DNA from: Verrucomicrobiia bacterium
Lineage (GTDB): Bacteria > Verrucomicrobiota > Verrucomicrobiia > Verrucomicrobiales > DEV007
Direction of reading: 5' to 3'
DNA length: 48,700 nucleotides
Assembly (NCBI GenBank): GCA_020439945.1
Contig: JAGRPB010000013.1
Location: 1-48,700 of the forward strand
The translations under genes and the position numbers were made by a program. The first letter of the stretch is position 1. Each line of letters begins with the position of its first letter. Under the pieces are notes generated by a model, which saw nothing but the letters and a program-made list of their open reading frames with translations, was not told the DNA's origin and did not search any database. Below, piece after piece: positions 1 to 9,726 of the stretch.

Positions 1-236
1 CAGAGTCGCTCCGATTCCTCCACGGGACGGTCGTGGTTGCCTGCGGTGGCGAGCTTGTGCCGGTGAGGGAGTGAGCCCATCCAGTGAGCGAACTCGACAA
101 CTTCTTCAACAAGACCCCGACCGCAGAAATCCCCCGCATGGATGAGCACGTCTCCCTCGGGGATGTCATGCTCCATCGCGGCGTGCAATCCGTGCGTGTC
201 GCTCAAGGCGACGATGACGAGGCTCTCTGCGGACAT
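1..236 (-). CDS. Calcineurin-like metallophosphoesterase, N-terminal part (runs off left edge)
   Basis: Seen: the minus strand from the ATG at 236-234 stays open for 78 codons to the window edge. Three metallophosphoesterase blocks lie in the right order: SDTHG at residues 12-16, HAGDF at 33-37 and AGNHD at 65-69. In this family these supply the Asp, His and Asn ligands of a two-metal centre that hydrolyses phosphomonoesters or phosphodiesters. The C-terminal His-containing blocks are outside the window, so the substrate is unknown. There is no signal peptide, so a cytosolic enzyme is expected. It starts 14 bases after the stop of the upstream nuclease gene on the same strand and is probably co-transcribed with it inside the integrated element. 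I am sure of the family and unsure of the role. Confidence 0.85.
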   Translation of the reverse strand, partial: MSAESLVIVALSDTHGLHAAMEHDIPEGDVLIHAGDFCGRGLVEEVVEFAHWMGSLPHRHKLATAGNHDRPVEESERL

Positions 237-250
237 GGGCCGAAAACGTA

Positions 251-622
251 TCAGGGAATCGGTCTGCTGTCCTGAGCCGATCCGTGGCGCAGGATGCCCG
301 CGAGTCGCTCGACGACGGGCAGGGTGATCTGGTCGGGACCGAGGCGGAAGACGCGCCAGGCGGCCAGGCTCGCCTCGAGGTATTTCTCCAGGTCGGCGTT
401 GAAGCCGGCGGCCCGGTTGTGGCGTCCGTTGACCCAGATGCCGCCCTCGATCTCGATGAGGCTGCGGCTTTCCATGTGGGCGAAGTCGGCCCGCCACCGG
501 CGCTTGTCGTGGAAGCGAAACTCGCGTTCCAGTTCCGGTCCGCCGGCCTCGCGCCACAAGAGCAGGAACCGTTCTTCGAGGCGGGAGCCGGGTGTCTTGG
601 AGCGGTAGCGGAGGCGCGGCAT
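251..622 (-). CDS. Small PD-(D/E)XK-type (DUF559/Vsr-like) endonuclease
   Basis: A 123-residue protein of the small DUF559/very-short-patch-repair-like nuclease group often found in phages and mobile elements. Seen: an early Glu pair (RLEERF, residues 14-19), then RADF with Asp46, then the IEIEGG block with Glu57 and Glu59, then a conserved-looking GRHNRAAGFNADLEKY stretch (residues 67-82). This is the order of acidic residues expected of a PD-(D/E)XK fold, with a strand/helix C-terminus (AWRVFRLGPDQI). It sits between an unknown gene 26 bases upstream and the metallophosphoesterase downstream, all leftward behind the integrase. By inference it is accessory cargo acting on DNA, in phage biology, defence or repair. 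The assignment rests on motifs alone. Confidence 0.7.
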   Translation of the reverse strand: MPRLRYRSKTPGSRLEERFLLLWREAGGPELEREFRFHDKRRWRADFAHMESRSLIEIEGGIWVNGRHNRAAGFNADLEKYLEASLAAWRVFRLGPDQITLPVVERLAGILRHGSAQDSRPIP

Positions 623-648
623 GTCCTGGCCGCCGCGTCAATCAGGCC

Positions 649-1455
649 TCAGGATCCGCTTTTTTCCCGGTCGGCGGCGTCCATGCCACGACGTCGCGCC
701 TCGATCGCGTTGAAAAGACTCTTAGTCGGAATCAGTCCCATTCTCATCGCCAACAAGGAGGCTGAGGTTTTCTTCGATTTCTGCGCATGGAGCTTGAAGA
801 TGGTTCTGAGGTAGGAACAGACTCTTGCAGTCTGATCTTCGGCGAACCATTTCCGAAGATTCTCACCAGCCGAATCTCCTTTCTCGCTTGCCTCATTTTC
901 GACGGCAGCATCAATGACGAGCTTCTCAAAGAGCCTGCGGTGCTTTTCTTCCGCTCTTCGGATCGCCCGCCTCTTGTTTTTCAGCGCATTTTCGAAGCGG
1001 GTTCGATCTTCTCCGGTGGTGATCTTGAGGGAGAAATTTCGCTCGAAGAAGATCTGGAATTCTCGGCTACCCCAGTAGTCGCCTGACGCATTTCGATCGG
1101 CTTGAATGACCATTGTAATCCACAGCTCTTTTCCGGTCGATTCGGACCTTTCATCTATGAAGGCGACTTTTCGCGAAAACCAATCGGCTTTTGCCTTGAG
1201 GACTTCCGAGGCGATCCAGAGAGAGGTCTCGAAGTCTTCTCGAAATGCCCTGACAAAATCGCTTTCAGTTTTCTCCGTCCACCGATTCTTAAAAAGAGCG
1301 AGATCGCTGATCGCCAACCCGGACATGAAGATTTGCAGCTTCTCCAAGGCCTCTCGCTTCCCAAGCTTCTCCGCAACTAACTGAGGCCAAATCTCCTGAA
1401 ACAAAAACGCCGAGACACGGTGAAATTGCGGAGGACTGAAGTCGGGATCATTCAT
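649..1455 (-). CDS. Hypothetical protein coupled to the integrase
   Basis: I do not recognise this 268-residue protein. It has no signal peptide or membrane segment. The middle carries a strongly basic, probably coiled-coil stretch (KNKRRAIRRAEEKHRR, about residues 160-175), followed by an acidic patch and a basic C-terminus (IEARRRGMDAADREK). Its ATG overlaps the stop of the integrase gene by 4 bases (ATGA), so translation is probably coupled to the integrase. Nothing shows a catalytic motif. In this position a recombination accessory factor or element-specific cargo protein is possible, but that is only positional inference. The open frame, codon usage and tight overlap support a real gene. 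Confidence 0.75.
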   Translation of the reverse strand: MNDPDFSPPQFHRVSAFLFQEIWPQLVAEKLGKREALEKLQIFMSGLAISDLALFKNRWTEKTESDFVRAFREDFETSLWIASEVLKAKADWFSRKVAFIDERSESTGKELWITMVIQADRNASGDYWGSREFQIFFERNFSLKITTGEDRTRFENALKNKRRAIRRAEEKHRRLFEKLVIDAAVENEASEKGDSAGENLRKWFAEDQTARVCSYLRTIFKLHAQKSKKTSASLLAMRMGLIPTKSLFNAIEARRRGMDAADREKSGS

Positions 1456-2777
1456 GATTTCGCAGTCAGCGACAACGATGGCGTAACCCGCCGCTTCTTG
1501 TCGAGGTAGACTTGGCTCGTGATCCGAATGTCGGAGTGTCGGAGAAACCGGCTCGCTTCGAAGATCCCGTATTCAGCGGCAACCAGCGACCCCGCCTCCT
1601 TCCTCAACTCGTGAATCGGGCGCTTCTTGTCGCCCCCTTTCTTCTTCAACCACCTCCCGAGCCTCTGGAAGACAAGATTGCAGCGGTAGTACCGAGTGCC
1701 GGAGTCGGGGCGGTTGTGGGCGTGTTCCGATTCGATGACAAACTCACCCGACGCTCCCATCCTCAGTGATTCGAAGACGGCGCAAACTTCATCACTCAGG
1801 TCGATTTCCCCGGCGGAGTCCTCGCTTTTCAATTCGTGGTATCGTGTGTTCTGGACACGGAGGACGCCACGCTCGAAGTCGAACGCTTCCCAGAGAAGAT
1901 TGTCGATCTCACCTCGCCGGAGTCCGCAGACAAGTGCCAACAGCAAAGCCTTGAATTGCTCGGGGCTCTGCTTTTCGAGTTCTTTCCGTGCCGCAGAAAG
2001 AATCGTGTGCGCATCAATCTTGGAATGGTAGCGCATGGATGGTGGTTTGAGCAGTGGAACACCATCGAGAGGAAGCGGCTCGGGCAACCTCATTCTCTCC
2101 CGGAGAAACGGCAGATGCTTTTTCGCCATCAACCCCCGGGCATTGCGGATGAGAGTGTTCGAGGTGTTGATTCGACTTCGCTTGCCTGTGGGGTCGTCGT
2201 CTTCGCCAACCAGGAACTCGTTTCGCCAGCGTACCACCCTTTCCGCAGTCAGTTGATCCAGATAGACCTTGTCGACTTGCTCCTGCCATCGCTGGGCGCC
2301 TCCTTTTCTCCCATCAAATTTCTCGGCTCCGGGGATCTTCATCGAGTCGGCATAGATTTTTCGGATCGCCTTGGCGTAGGAATTGAAGGTCGAGCGCCGG
2401 ACCGTCACGAACTCGGAAGCCACCCGGATGAGATCGCCAACCGTGGGGCGTTCGATGAAGGCGGTATCGTCATCATCCTGGCCGGGCTTCTTCCGAGGAT
2501 CCTTGTGGCGGGCAACAGCCTTGTCCCATCCGATCGTCAGGATATCCAGGTAGATCTCCAAAGCCCTGTCGGCCGCCTTGGCCTTGTTGCCCGACCCCAA
2601 GGGAAACCGTGTCCGCCGCCCACCGCGTTGGAGTTGGACCGAGTAGTGCCTGTCCTGAATTTCTTTCCCCTCGACCAACCTATGACGGCGTACTACTTTT
2701 TCTTTCCAATACCGGGTATCTGTCTTCCCATAGACAACCGTTTTTGGACTCACTTTGGACTCACTTTTTTTGTCCAT
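1452..2777 (-). CDS. Tyrosine recombinase / integrase of the tRNA-Tyr element
   Basis: Site-specific recombinase of the phage integrase family. Numbering from the longest frame (458 codons from a GTG at 2828), the catalytic set is visible: Arg at CGLRRGE (304/305), HELR (His406, Arg409), His431 in LRHSD and the nucleophile Tyr441 in QVYLD. A basic N-terminal arm-binding region and a core-binding helical region (about 130-240) precede it. I prefer the ATG at 2777 (441 residues, beginning MDKKSE) because a -10-like GATAAT lies at 2831-2836, almost on top of the GTG. The gene points away from the tRNA-Tyr 3' fragment 130 bases to its right, the usual layout for elements that insert in tRNA genes. 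It should catalyse integration and, with an excisionase, excision. The 3' end overlaps the next gene by 4 bases. Confidence 0.93.
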   Translation of the reverse strand: MDKKSESKVSPKTVVYGKTDTRYWKEKVVRRHRLVEGKEIQDRHYSVQLQRGGRRTRFPLGSGNKAKAADRALEIYLDILTIGWDKAVARHKDPRKKPGQDDDDTAFIERPTVGDLIRVASEFVTVRRSTFNSYAKAIRKIYADSMKIPGAEKFDGRKGGAQRWQEQVDKVYLDQLTAERVVRWRNEFLVGEDDDPTGKRSRINTSNTLIRNARGLMAKKHLPFLRERMRLPEPLPLDGVPLLKPPSMRYHSKIDAHTILSAARKELEKQSPEQFKALLLALVCGLRRGEIDNLLWEAFDFERGVLRVQNTRYHELKSEDSAGEIDLSDEVCAVFESLRMGASGEFVIESEHAHNRPDSGTRYYRCNLVFQRLGRWLKKKGGDKKRPIHELRKEAGSLVAAEYGIFEASRFLRHSDIRITSQVYLDKKRRVTPSLSLTAKS

Positions 2778-2907
2778 GCGTGACAAAGCAAAGCACGGAT
2801 CGTCATTGCAATCAACGCCAGGAATCACTTATTATCAAAAAGTTATGCTGGAAATCGCATGCCATCCAGTGACACCGCTAGACACCCCCGGAACCCCATT
2901 TTTCGCG

Positions 2908-2960
2908 CTGTAAATCTGCTGGCTATGCCTTCACAGGTTCGAATCCTGTCCTGCCCACCA
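2908..2960 (+). other. attachment site: displaced 3' half of tRNA-Tyr
   Basis: From CTGTAAA (anticodon loop with GTA anticodon) the sequence reads as a normal class II tRNA-Tyr 3' half. It has the anticodon 3' stem TCTGC, a long variable arm with GGC/GCC pairing, the T arm ACAGG-TTCGAAT-CCTGT, the acceptor strand CCTGCCC, discriminator A and an encoded CCA. The 5' half is missing: no GGGCAGG acceptor strand lies upstream, and the bases before the loop do not pair with TCTGC. The identity starts in the anticodon loop, the usual crossover point of tyrosine integrases. It is therefore an att site at the right boundary of the integrated element, not a working tRNA gene. The intact tRNA-Tyr should lie at the other end of the element, left of this window. 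Confidence 0.88.
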
Positions 2961-2969
2961 TTTTTTTGA

Positions 2970-2997
2970 GAGAGCCCCCACGGTTGGGAGCTTTTTT
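2970..2997 (+). terminator. Rho-independent terminator of the original tRNA-Tyr unit
   Basis: AGCCCCC (2973-2979) pairs with GGGAGCT (2986-2992), with one C/A mismatch and a six-base loop, followed directly by a run of T. It lies 12 bases after the tRNA CCA end and just before the convergent DUF1501 stop codon, so it probably ended the tRNA transcript before the element inserted. Confidence 0.7.
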
Positions 2998-3010
2998 CGT
3001 TTCGGGAAAC

Positions 3011-4462
3011 TCAGGCGATCAAATCGTGCCAGACGTGGCCGTGGACGTCGGTGAGGCGGAAGTCGCGACCGGCGTGGCGGTAGGTGAGGGCTTCGTGATC
3101 GAGGCCCATCAGGTGAAGGACGGTGGCCCAAAGATCGTAGACGGAAGTTTCGTTTTCCACGACGTGATAGCCGAACTCATCGGTCTCGCCATAGATGGTG
3201 CCTCCTCTGGTGCCACCCCCGGCCATCCAGATGCTGAATCCAAAGGGATTGTGATCGCGCCCGTCGCTGCCCTGGGAAAAGGGCGTGCGGCCGAATTCAC
3301 CCGCCCAGATGACCAGGGTCTCTTCCAGCAGACCGCGTTGCTTGAGATCGCGGAGCAGACCGGCGATCGGTTGGTCCACCTGGTGCGCCATGTTCTGGTG
3401 CCCTTTCTCCAGTCCGCCATGTTGATCCCAGGGATTGGGCGCCTGGCTGCCGCCGGGAGTCTGGGGCAGGCAGGTCAGTTCGATGAATCGCACCCCGCGT
3501 TCGACGAGCCGCCGTGCGAGCAGGGCTTGCTGGGCGTAGGCGCGGGTCATGGGGTTCTCGGATTCAAAGCCGTAGAGCTGTTTCGTCGCCTTCGATTCGC
3601 CGCGAATGTCGCAGAGTTCGGGCACGGCTGACTGCATCCGGTAGGCGGTTTCGTAATTACGGATGGCGGCCTCGACCTCGACGTCGTTCCGGGTCTGTTC
3701 GGCGAATCCGCGGTCAACGGTGCGGATGAATTCCAGCCGCGACTTTTGAACGGTGTCACGCTCCCGTGGCAGGATGTCCCGGATGGGCTCGTCGGCATCC
3801 ACCTGCACGATGCTGGCCTGATATTGGGCCGGGAGAAACCCACTGCTCCACTGACCGACTCCTCCGTGAGGCGTGGCGGCTTCGCCGCTTTTCAGCACCA
3901 CGTAGCCGGGCAGATTGTGATTCGACGAGCCGAGTCCATAGCACGACCAGGCCCCGGCGCTGGGATGTCCGATGAAAGGGAACCCGGTGTGAAAAAAGAA
4001 ATTCCCCTGGGCGTGCTCGTTCACCGGGCTGGTCATCGACCGCACCACGGCCAGGTCGTCGGCGCAATGCTGACGCAGGTACGGAAAGAGATCGGAAATG
4101 GGAATGCCGCTTTCGCCGCCGGGATGAAAATCGAAAGGGCTGCCGAAGATGTTGCCGTTGTTGTTGAACTGGGTGCGTTCCACTTTCATCGGCATCGGCT
4201 TGCCGTGCAGTTCCCGGAGCCTGGGCTTGGGATCGAAGGTATCCAGGTGGGAGACACCGCCGGACATGTAGCAAAAGATGACGTGCTTGGCTCTCGGCCG
4301 AAAATGAGGCTGGCCGAGGGGGCGCGGTGCCGACGAAGTGGAAATGGCCGCCTGAAGTTTTTCGAGACCCAACAGACCGGTCAGGGCTGTCAGCCCGAAT
4401 CCGGTGGAGGCGCGGCTGAGCATTTCCCGTCGGGAAAGTGAATGGTGTGGGGAGGGGAACAT
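3011..4462 (-). CDS. DUF1501 family protein with Tat signal
   Basis: DUF1501 proteins belong to the alkaline-phosphatase/sulfatase-like fold and are abundant in Planctomycetes and Verrucomicrobia, nearly always next to a PSCyt1/DUF1549/DUF1553 protein, as here. Seen: a 483-residue protein with a twin-arginine signal (LSRREML at residues 9-15, then a hydrophobic stretch to LQAA near 39), so it is probably exported folded by Tat. Typical family segments follow, such as [46 protein letters not shown] and GRDHNPFG. The biochemical role is not established; a part in periplasmic breakdown of complex organic matter is the usual guess. It starts 61 bases after the DUF1553 gene stop and is likely its operon partner. 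No good Shine-Dalgarno precedes the ATG. Confidence 0.93.
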   Translation of the reverse strand: MFPSPHHSLSRREMLSRASTGFGLTALTGLLGLEKLQAAISTSSAPRPLGQPHFRPRAKHVIFCYMSGGVSHLDTFDPKPRLRELHGKPMPMKVERTQFNNNGNIFGSPFDFHPGGESGIPISDLFPYLRQHCADDLAVVRSMTSPVNEHAQGNFFFHTGFPFIGHPSAGAWSCYGLGSSNHNLPGYVVLKSGEAATPHGGVGQWSSGFLPAQYQASIVQVDADEPIRDILPRERDTVQKSRLEFIRTVDRGFAEQTRNDVEVEAAIRNYETAYRMQSAVPELCDIRGESKATKQLYGFESENPMTRAYAQQALLARRLVERGVRFIELTCLPQTPGGSQAPNPWDQHGGLEKGHQNMAHQVDQPIAGLLRDLKQRGLLEETLVIWAGEFGRTPFSQGSDGRDHNPFGFSIWMAGGGTRGGTIYGETDEFGYHVVENETSVYDLWATVLHLMGLDHEALTYRHAGRDFRLTDVHGHVWHDLIA

Positions 4463-4523
4463 GGCGCTTGGGGAGGGGAGTGAGATGGTTTCAAACGGGC
4501 GGAAACGAAAACCGTGAGCCGAA

Positions 4524-7500
4524 TCATCTCAGATAAATGAACTCCTTCAGGTTGAAGATGGCATGGGCGAGGTCCTGCCAACGGCGTTGCTCGAGCGGCA
4601 CGTTGGACCCGAGGCGCATCAGCTCGTCCATTTCGCTCTCCAATTCGGTGATGGCAGTTTCGTGAGCGTCCTTCTCGGTTCGTTGTGCCTCGGTGAGAGC
4701 GGCGGTGATGTCGCGCTCGCTGACGAAAACCCGATCGCCCGAGGCCGCGGCGCGCGCCTCATCGGGGGCGAGGACGCGATCGTAGAGGCGAGCTTCGAGG
4801 ATACGTCCCTTGAGCGGCTTATTACCCTGGACTGCGGTGCCGTGCCGGAGTCCGAAGAGGACTTGCGCCTGGCCCGCCCGGTAGGTGTGAAGCGGTGCTT
4901 TCCGAATCGGATTGCCCCACGGTTGGCCGTCCCGGTAGCAGCGGATCGTGCCGTCACTGGCGTAGGTGATGGCGAGATGCACCGGACGCTTTGCCGCTTC
5001 GGTTTCGTCGGGAGCGTCGAAATCGAGCGTGCGCGCAAACGAATTGCTGCCCGCGACCCATCGCATCGGCTTCCGCTCCGCGAAAACGATGCTGTCGAAA
5101 ACGCCGCCGCGCAGGTCCTGAACGGTCATTACGCCGCCCGCCCTTTGCTCGAGGTTGTCGAGCTGGACCACGGCTTCGAGCGTCTTTTCGGAGAGATCGA
5201 CCGGGATGGGAGGGGTGGCCACAAAACCTTCGCCATCGACCACCACGGCGCCGTCCTCGAATTTCGCCGTGCCTTTCAGTTCCCCATCGAGTTCGCCGAT
5301 CTCATCTTCCAGGTGCTTGTCGAATTTCCATTGGGCGATCGGTTTGAGGTTGGCCGGTTCCGGAGCCAGACCCTCGTTGGCAGCGGCGACGGCGCGTCGT
5401 CTTTCCTCCAGCAGTCGCATGCGCACGGGTTCGGTCAGCGAGCGAAGGGCGTTCCGTCGTTCTTCCAGCCGCGACTGGATGTCGGCGAATTGCTCCGAAC
5501 TGGCGCGGTGTTCGTCTTCGAGCGCATAGAGAAAGGCGCGGGCCTGGGCCATCTCCGCATCGGTTGGCGGACGGGTGAGCGCCGTTTCAAAGAGGCGAGT
5601 GATCAAGGTGTCGTCGTCCGTGTTTGCGGGCAGGGAGGCGGCCCAGCGTTGCGCCTGATCGATCACGAAACCGTCGTTGAGGAGGGTCAATGACTGGGCC
5701 GGCACGTTGGTGGCGTCTCGCCGCCCGACTGCGGAAGCGGGGGTGGGGAAGTCAAAGGTGGTCAGGAAAGGATCGAGGTCATTGCGTTTGACCTTCAGAT
5801 AGAGCGAACGGCGGGGCAGATTTCCGACGAAGGGCGGACCGTAGCGTTCCTCATCGAGTCGTCCGGCCACGGCAACGAGTTCGTCGCGGATGGCTTCGGC
5901 TTCGAGGCGATGAACATTGAAATGCGAGAGCAGCCGGTTGGAGGGATCGCTTTCGACGGCATCGGGAGAGGGGGCGCTCGATTGCCGCCAGGTGTCGGAA
6001 AGGACCAGTTCGCGAATCAGGCTTTTCAGCGACCAGCCCTGTTGTTCGCGGAATTGAGCGGCCAGGAAATCGAGCAATTCGGGATGGGACGGCTCTTCGC
6101 CGAGGCGGCCGAAGTTGTCCATCGTCGTCACCAGACCGGCGCCAAAAAGATGGTGCCAGATGCGATTCACGATGACTCGGGCGGTAAAGGGATTGTCCTC
6201 GCGAAGAAGATCGTGCGCGAACTCGAGTCGGCCAGTGCCCGTGGTGGCATAGGGCGTGGCGTCGATGGCTTCGAGGAAGCGCCGCGGAACCGGATCGGCG
6301 GGATGCTTGTGATCGCCACGGGTGAAGAGCGGCTGATCGCGGCCGGGACGCTCGAATACTCCTGGTGCGCGCGTTGGTTCGGGGATCTCCGCTTCGAGTT
6401 TTCGATATTGCTCAAAACGCTGGCGCAGTTCGGGAGGGAGCGATCCGAGCTGATTCGGTAGGAGTCCTTCTCGAACGGCTGCATCGAGCAGCAGTGCTCC
6501 GGCGTCATCGAGGGCTCCGGAGTTTTGACCCCATGCAGCGATCAGCCCGCGAAGTGTCTTTTCGTAAATCGCGATGCCTTCGGCAAGGTTTTTGGGAACG
6601 CGATCTCCGGCTTCCGAGAAAACAGGCGCCAGGAATTCGTTGGCGGGCCGAGCCGGACTCGGGCTGCCCTTTTTCACGAGGATTGCCTCGCGAATCCCGA
6701 ACCAGGAACGATCGCCGTCCTTCACCAGGATCGGCGCGTCGCCGGCGGTGGCGAGTTCGAGGTGAATGCGATCGCCATTCCAGTAGTCGATCTTGTCGTG
6801 CTTGATCCATCTCCAGTTTCCGCCGCCGAGGTCATCGACCGGATAAACCGTGCCGCTGCGAGGATAGTGCTGAACGGCATAGCGAACCGAGCTGTTTTCG
6901 CCAGCCACATTGAGGTAGAGATCGTATTCGCCATCCAGTTCGAAGGGAGCCGAAGCAAGAACGCCGCGATGGCGATCAGAAACCAGATGGGAGTAAGCGC
7001 CGGACGGAAGGATGCGCGCGATGGCGCGATACCCTTGGTCAGCCTGGCTCGCGACGACGAACTCGCCGGTTGGCGCGGGGTGGTCTTCGATCTCGAATCC
7101 TTCTCCGTAGCGATCCCAGGAAGTCCATTGCTCGTCATCCGCGAGATCCCAGCGATAGCGCATGTTTGCCTCGCCGCGATTCGTCTCCGACTCCTGCCAT
7201 GCCTTTTCCAGACCGTCGCGAATCGAGGTCCAACGTTTTGTCGCCGCGTCGGCGTTTTTGCCCGCTATGGCGAGCTGCTGCAGCGGTTGGAACGCGGACT
7301 TGGCGTCCGATGCCGCCGCGATGGTTTTTTCCCAGAAAGCTGAGTCAACAGTCAGTGCCTTCCGCCAGTGATCGCCGATTCCGCGTCGCAGTTCCGGTTT
7401 CATCGCGGAGAGGGTTTCGCGATTTTTTTCCAAAACGCCGGGGGCATCGACGGCCACCGTGGCGGGCAAGGTGGAGGTGAAGATGCCGAACAGCGCGTAG

Positions 7501-8660
7501 TAATCCTTCTGGCTGATGGCGTCGAACTTGTGATCGTGGCAGCGGGCGCAGGAAACAGTGAGCCCCATGAACGCCTTGGTCACCGTGTTGATCTGGTCGT
7601 CGGTGAACCGCACGCGCTCGTCGAGAGCGTCGGTGGGCGCGAATCCGTGGAAGACCATCCGCAGGTGGCCGAGTCCGAGCGCGCTTTCGTTCAGTTTCAG
7701 CGATTCGTTGATGCGGGGATTTTCCAGCAGGTCGCCGGCGAAATGTTCGAGCACCAGTTGGTCGTAAGGCACGTCGGCATTCAGCGCACGGATGAGGTAG
7801 TCCCGGTAGCGCCAGGCAAAGGGAATGGTGGGGTCGCCCTCGCTGCCATGGGTGTCCGCGTAACGGACCCAGTCCATCCAGTGCCGTGCCCATTTTTCAC
7901 CAAAGCGCGGATCGGCGAGGAGGTCGTCGACGCGTTGGGCGACGGCGTCATCCGAGTTGTGTTCCCAGCTTTCGAGGAAGGACCGGGTCTCCTCAATCGT
8001 GGGTGGCAAACCGATCAGCGTGAAGTGCAGGCGTCGCACCAGCGTTCGAGGGTCCGCGGGAAGCGCCGGTTCCAGATTTTCATCGGCGAGCCGGGCGCGA
8101 ATGAATCGATCGACCGGATTTACCGCGCTCGCCGATTCCGGAGGAGAGGGATGGGTGATGGGTTGGAAGCTCCACCATCCCTTGCGTCGTTCGCGCACCG
8201 CTTCCCAGTTGGTATCCTCCGCCAGCTCCGTCTCGGTGGGCGGCGCGTCGCGCGGGTCGGGCGCGCCCATGGCGATCCATTTTTCAAAATCGGCCAGCAC
8301 GTTGGGATCCAGCTGGGCGCCGGCCTTGGGCATCTTCAGATCGGCGATTTCGTGTCGGATCGATTGCAGGAGGAGGCTGTCGCCGGGCTTGCCCGGAACG
8401 ATGACCGATCCCGAGTCGCCGCCCGCTTGCCAGGCGGCGCGGTGATCGAGGACGAGCCCGCCTTTCGCCTTGTCGCGTGAGTTGTGACATTCGTAGCATT
8501 CCTGCGCCAGGATGGGCCGGATCTTGTTCTCGAAGAATTCGACCTGGTCGGACGAGAGGTCGGCGCCGCGTGCCAGTGAGGCCAGACTCAACAGGGTCAG
8601 GCCCGCGACCCAACAGGGTTGAACGCGTGGCAGGCGGATCTGTCGCGGGAGGAGGTTCAT
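4524..8660 (-). CDS. PSCyt1-DUF1549-DUF1553 (PSD1) protein with LamG-like domain
   Basis: A 1378-residue exported c-type cytochrome-like protein of the planctomycete PSD1 group. Domain order seen: signal peptide (about 1-32); PSCyt1 with haem motif CYECH at 55-59; DUF1549 (PSCyt2) at about 185-400, including a second CxxCH (CARCH, about residue 370); a central region with beta-rich segments; DUF1553 at about 793-1033 ([33 protein letters not shown]); then a concanavalin/LamG-like domain at about 1107-1300 (PIAQWKFD to [15 protein letters not shown]) and a helical tail. It is longer than many family members because of the LamG-like part, which could bind a glycan. It starts 30 bases after the IclR gene stop and precedes the DUF1501 gene, suggesting an IclR-controlled trio. 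The reaction is unknown; a periplasmic electron-transfer role in polymer degradation is inferred. Confidence 0.93.
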   Translation of the reverse strand: MNLLPRQIRLPRVQPCWVAGLTLLSLASLARGADLSSDQVEFFENKIRPILAQECYECHNSRDKAKGGLVLDHRAAWQAGGDSGSVIVPGKPGDSLLLQSIRHEIADLKMPKAGAQLDPNVLADFEKWIAMGAPDPRDAPPTETELAEDTNWEAVRERRKGWWSFQPITHPSPPESASAVNPVDRFIRARLADENLEPALPADPRTLVRRLHFTLIGLPPTIEETRSFLESWEHNSDDAVAQRVDDLLADPRFGEKWARHWMDWVRYADTHGSEGDPTIPFAWRYRDYLIRALNADVPYDQLVLEHFAGDLLENPRINESLKLNESALGLGHLRMVFHGFAPTDALDERVRFTDDQINTVTKAFMGLTVSCARCHDHKFDAISQKDYYALFGIFTSTLPATVAVDAPGVLEKNRETLSAMKPELRRGIGDHWRKALTVDSAFWEKTIAAASDAKSAFQPLQQLAIAGKNADAATKRWTSIRDGLEKAWQESETNRGEANMRYRWDLADDEQWTSWDRYGEGFEIEDHPAPTGEFVVASQADQGYRAIARILPSGAYSHLVSDRHRGVLASAPFELDGEYDLYLNVAGENSSVRYAVQHYPRSGTVYPVDDLGGGNWRWIKHDKIDYWNGDRIHLELATAGDAPILVKDGDRSWFGIREAILVKKGSPSPARPANEFLAPVFSEAGDRVPKNLAEGIAIYEKTLRGLIAAWGQNSGALDDAGALLLDAAVREGLLPNQLGSLPPELRQRFEQYRKLEAEIPEPTRAPGVFERPGRDQPLFTRGDHKHPADPVPRRFLEAIDATPYATTGTGRLEFAHDLLREDNPFTARVIVNRIWHHLFGAGLVTTMDNFGRLGEEPSHPELLDFLAAQFREQQGWSLKSLIRELVLSDTWRQSSAPSPDAVESDPSNRLLSHFNVHRLEAEAIRDELVAVAGRLDEERYGPPFVGNLPRRSLYLKVKRNDLDPFLTTFDFPTPASAVGRRDATNVPAQSLTLLNDGFVIDQAQRWAASLPANTDDDTLITRLFETALTRPPTDAEMAQARAFLYALEDEHRASSEQFADIQSRLEERRNALRSLTEPVRMRLLEERRRAVAAANEGLAPEPANLKPIAQWKFDKHLEDEIGELDGELKGTAKFEDGAVVVDGEGFVATPPIPVDLSEKTLEAVVQLDNLEQRAGGVMTVQDLRGGVFDSIVFAERKPMRWVAGSNSFARTLDFDAPDETEAAKRPVHLAITYASDGTIRCYRDGQPWGNPIRKAPLHTYRAGQAQVLFGLRHGTAVQGNKPLKGRILEARLYDRVLAPDEARAAASGDRVFVSERDITAALTEAQRTEKDAHETAITELESEMDELMRLGSNVPLEQRRWQDLAHAIFNLKEFIYLR

Positions 8661-8690
8661 GACAGAGGGGGAGGGGGGGAGATCAATCGG

Positions 8691-9479
8691 TCAGGCGAGC
8701 AGGCGCTCGCGAATTTGGTCGGCGGCGACGCGGCAACGTTCGCCCAATTCAGAAAACTGTTCCGGTGGCAGGCGGAAAACCGGCGCCATTACGGTAACGG
8801 CGGCGACGGGGTATTCATAGGCATTAAACACGGGAGCGCCGACGCAGTGAATGCCCGCCAATCCCTCGGCCAGGTCGGTGGCGTAGCCGCGTTCGCGAAT
8901 TTCCGCGAGGTCCGCCAGCAGCGATTTGCGGGTCGAGCGCGTGGTCTGGGTGAATTTTTTCAATTTCACCGAGGCGAGCCATTCATCGCGTTCGGCATCT
9001 GGCAAAAAGGCGAGAATCGCCTTGCCGGGAGCACAGGAATAGAGAGGCACCCGCATGCCGACCTCGCCCATCACTTTGACGGCGTGAAGGCCGGACACCT
9101 GTTCGAGCACCACGCCCTTGGCACCCGAGCGAACGAGCAGTTGGACGGTTTCTCCGGTGCCGTCGCGCAGGTCCCGCAAGGCCTCGTGGGCGCAGAGTGA
9201 GAGGCTCTTTTCGTGAATTCGCGGACGGCTCAGATCGAAGAGGCGATTACTCAGCGTGTAGCGTTTGTCGCTCTCGCGGCGATGCAGGTAGCCGCGCTCG
9301 TGGAGCGTCTGGGTGATGCGGAAAGCGGAGTTCTGCGAGATCCCGGTCCCGCGCACGAGATCGGCGACGGACAGGCCCTGCGGGTTCTCGGCCAGGATCT
9401 CGAGAATGGCGAGTGTCCGATCGGTGCCGGGAGAAAGGGAATCCGGATTGAGTTGGATTTCGGGAGTGGCAGATTTCAT
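8691..9479 (-). CDS. IclR family transcriptional regulator
   Basis: Seen: an N-terminal winged helix-turn-helix (TLAILEILAENPQG, VRGTGISQNSAFRITQTL) and a C-terminal IclR effector-binding domain with the family signature LYSCAPGKAILAFLPD. The frame is open further upstream, but the ATG at 9479 gives MKSATPEI and a normal 262-residue IclR length. The upstream extension is proline-rich and unlike the family, so it is not used. IclR proteins bind small carbon metabolites and repress or activate adjacent catabolic genes. Here the gene is first in a leftward set with the DUF1553 and DUF1501 genes and is divergent from an MFS permease, so all four may be its targets. An inverted repeat ATTTAG-N8-CTAAAT lies 5 bases upstream of the start and may be an autoregulatory site. 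Confidence 0.92.
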   Translation of the reverse strand: MKSATPEIQLNPDSLSPGTDRTLAILEILAENPQGLSVADLVRGTGISQNSAFRITQTLHERGYLHRRESDKRYTLSNRLFDLSRPRIHEKSLSLCAHEALRDLRDGTGETVQLLVRSGAKGVVLEQVSGLHAVKVMGEVGMRVPLYSCAPGKAILAFLPDAERDEWLASVKLKKFTQTTRSTRKSLLADLAEIRERGYATDLAEGLAGIHCVGAPVFNAYEYPVAAVTVMAPVFRLPPEQFSELGERCRVAADQIRERLLA

Positions 9480-9484
9480 TCTGT

Positions 9485-9504
9485 ATTTAGATGGAAAACT
9501 AAAT
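9485..9504. promoter_or_regulatory. Inverted repeat, candidate IclR operator
   Basis: ATTTAG (9485-9490) and CTAAAT (9499-9504) form a perfect 6-bp inverted repeat around ATGGAAAA. It lies directly upstream of the IclR start, in the 247-bp gap shared with the divergent permease gene. Position and symmetry suggest an operator; binding is not shown. Confidence 0.4.
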
Positions 9505-9726
9505 TTGGGGCTTGGGCAAGCCGGGAGGGTGACGGGTTTGCGGGAGGTATGGAGAGGAAGCCGTGGGCTTCCGAAGATGGGATTTGGCAGATGGGAGATA
9601 GGGGGGGAGTTGAAGTTCTGAATTCGGCATCCATTCGCGTTCATTGGCGGTTTTTTTCTTTCGCGGCGCTATTGCGGTGATTTGGTGGCTTGTCTTTCGG
9701 GGCTGGAATTGGGAGAAGCATTGGCC

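Noticed and set aside
2860..2960. A complete tRNA-Tyr gene
   Set aside because: The 5' acceptor, D arm and anticodon 5' stem are absent. Only the 3' half from the anticodon loop is present.
7368..8480. Plus-strand frame of 370 codons opposite the DUF1553 gene
   Set aside because: The opposite strand has two CxxCH haem motifs and DUF1549/DUF1553 order; the plus frame has no recognisable feature.
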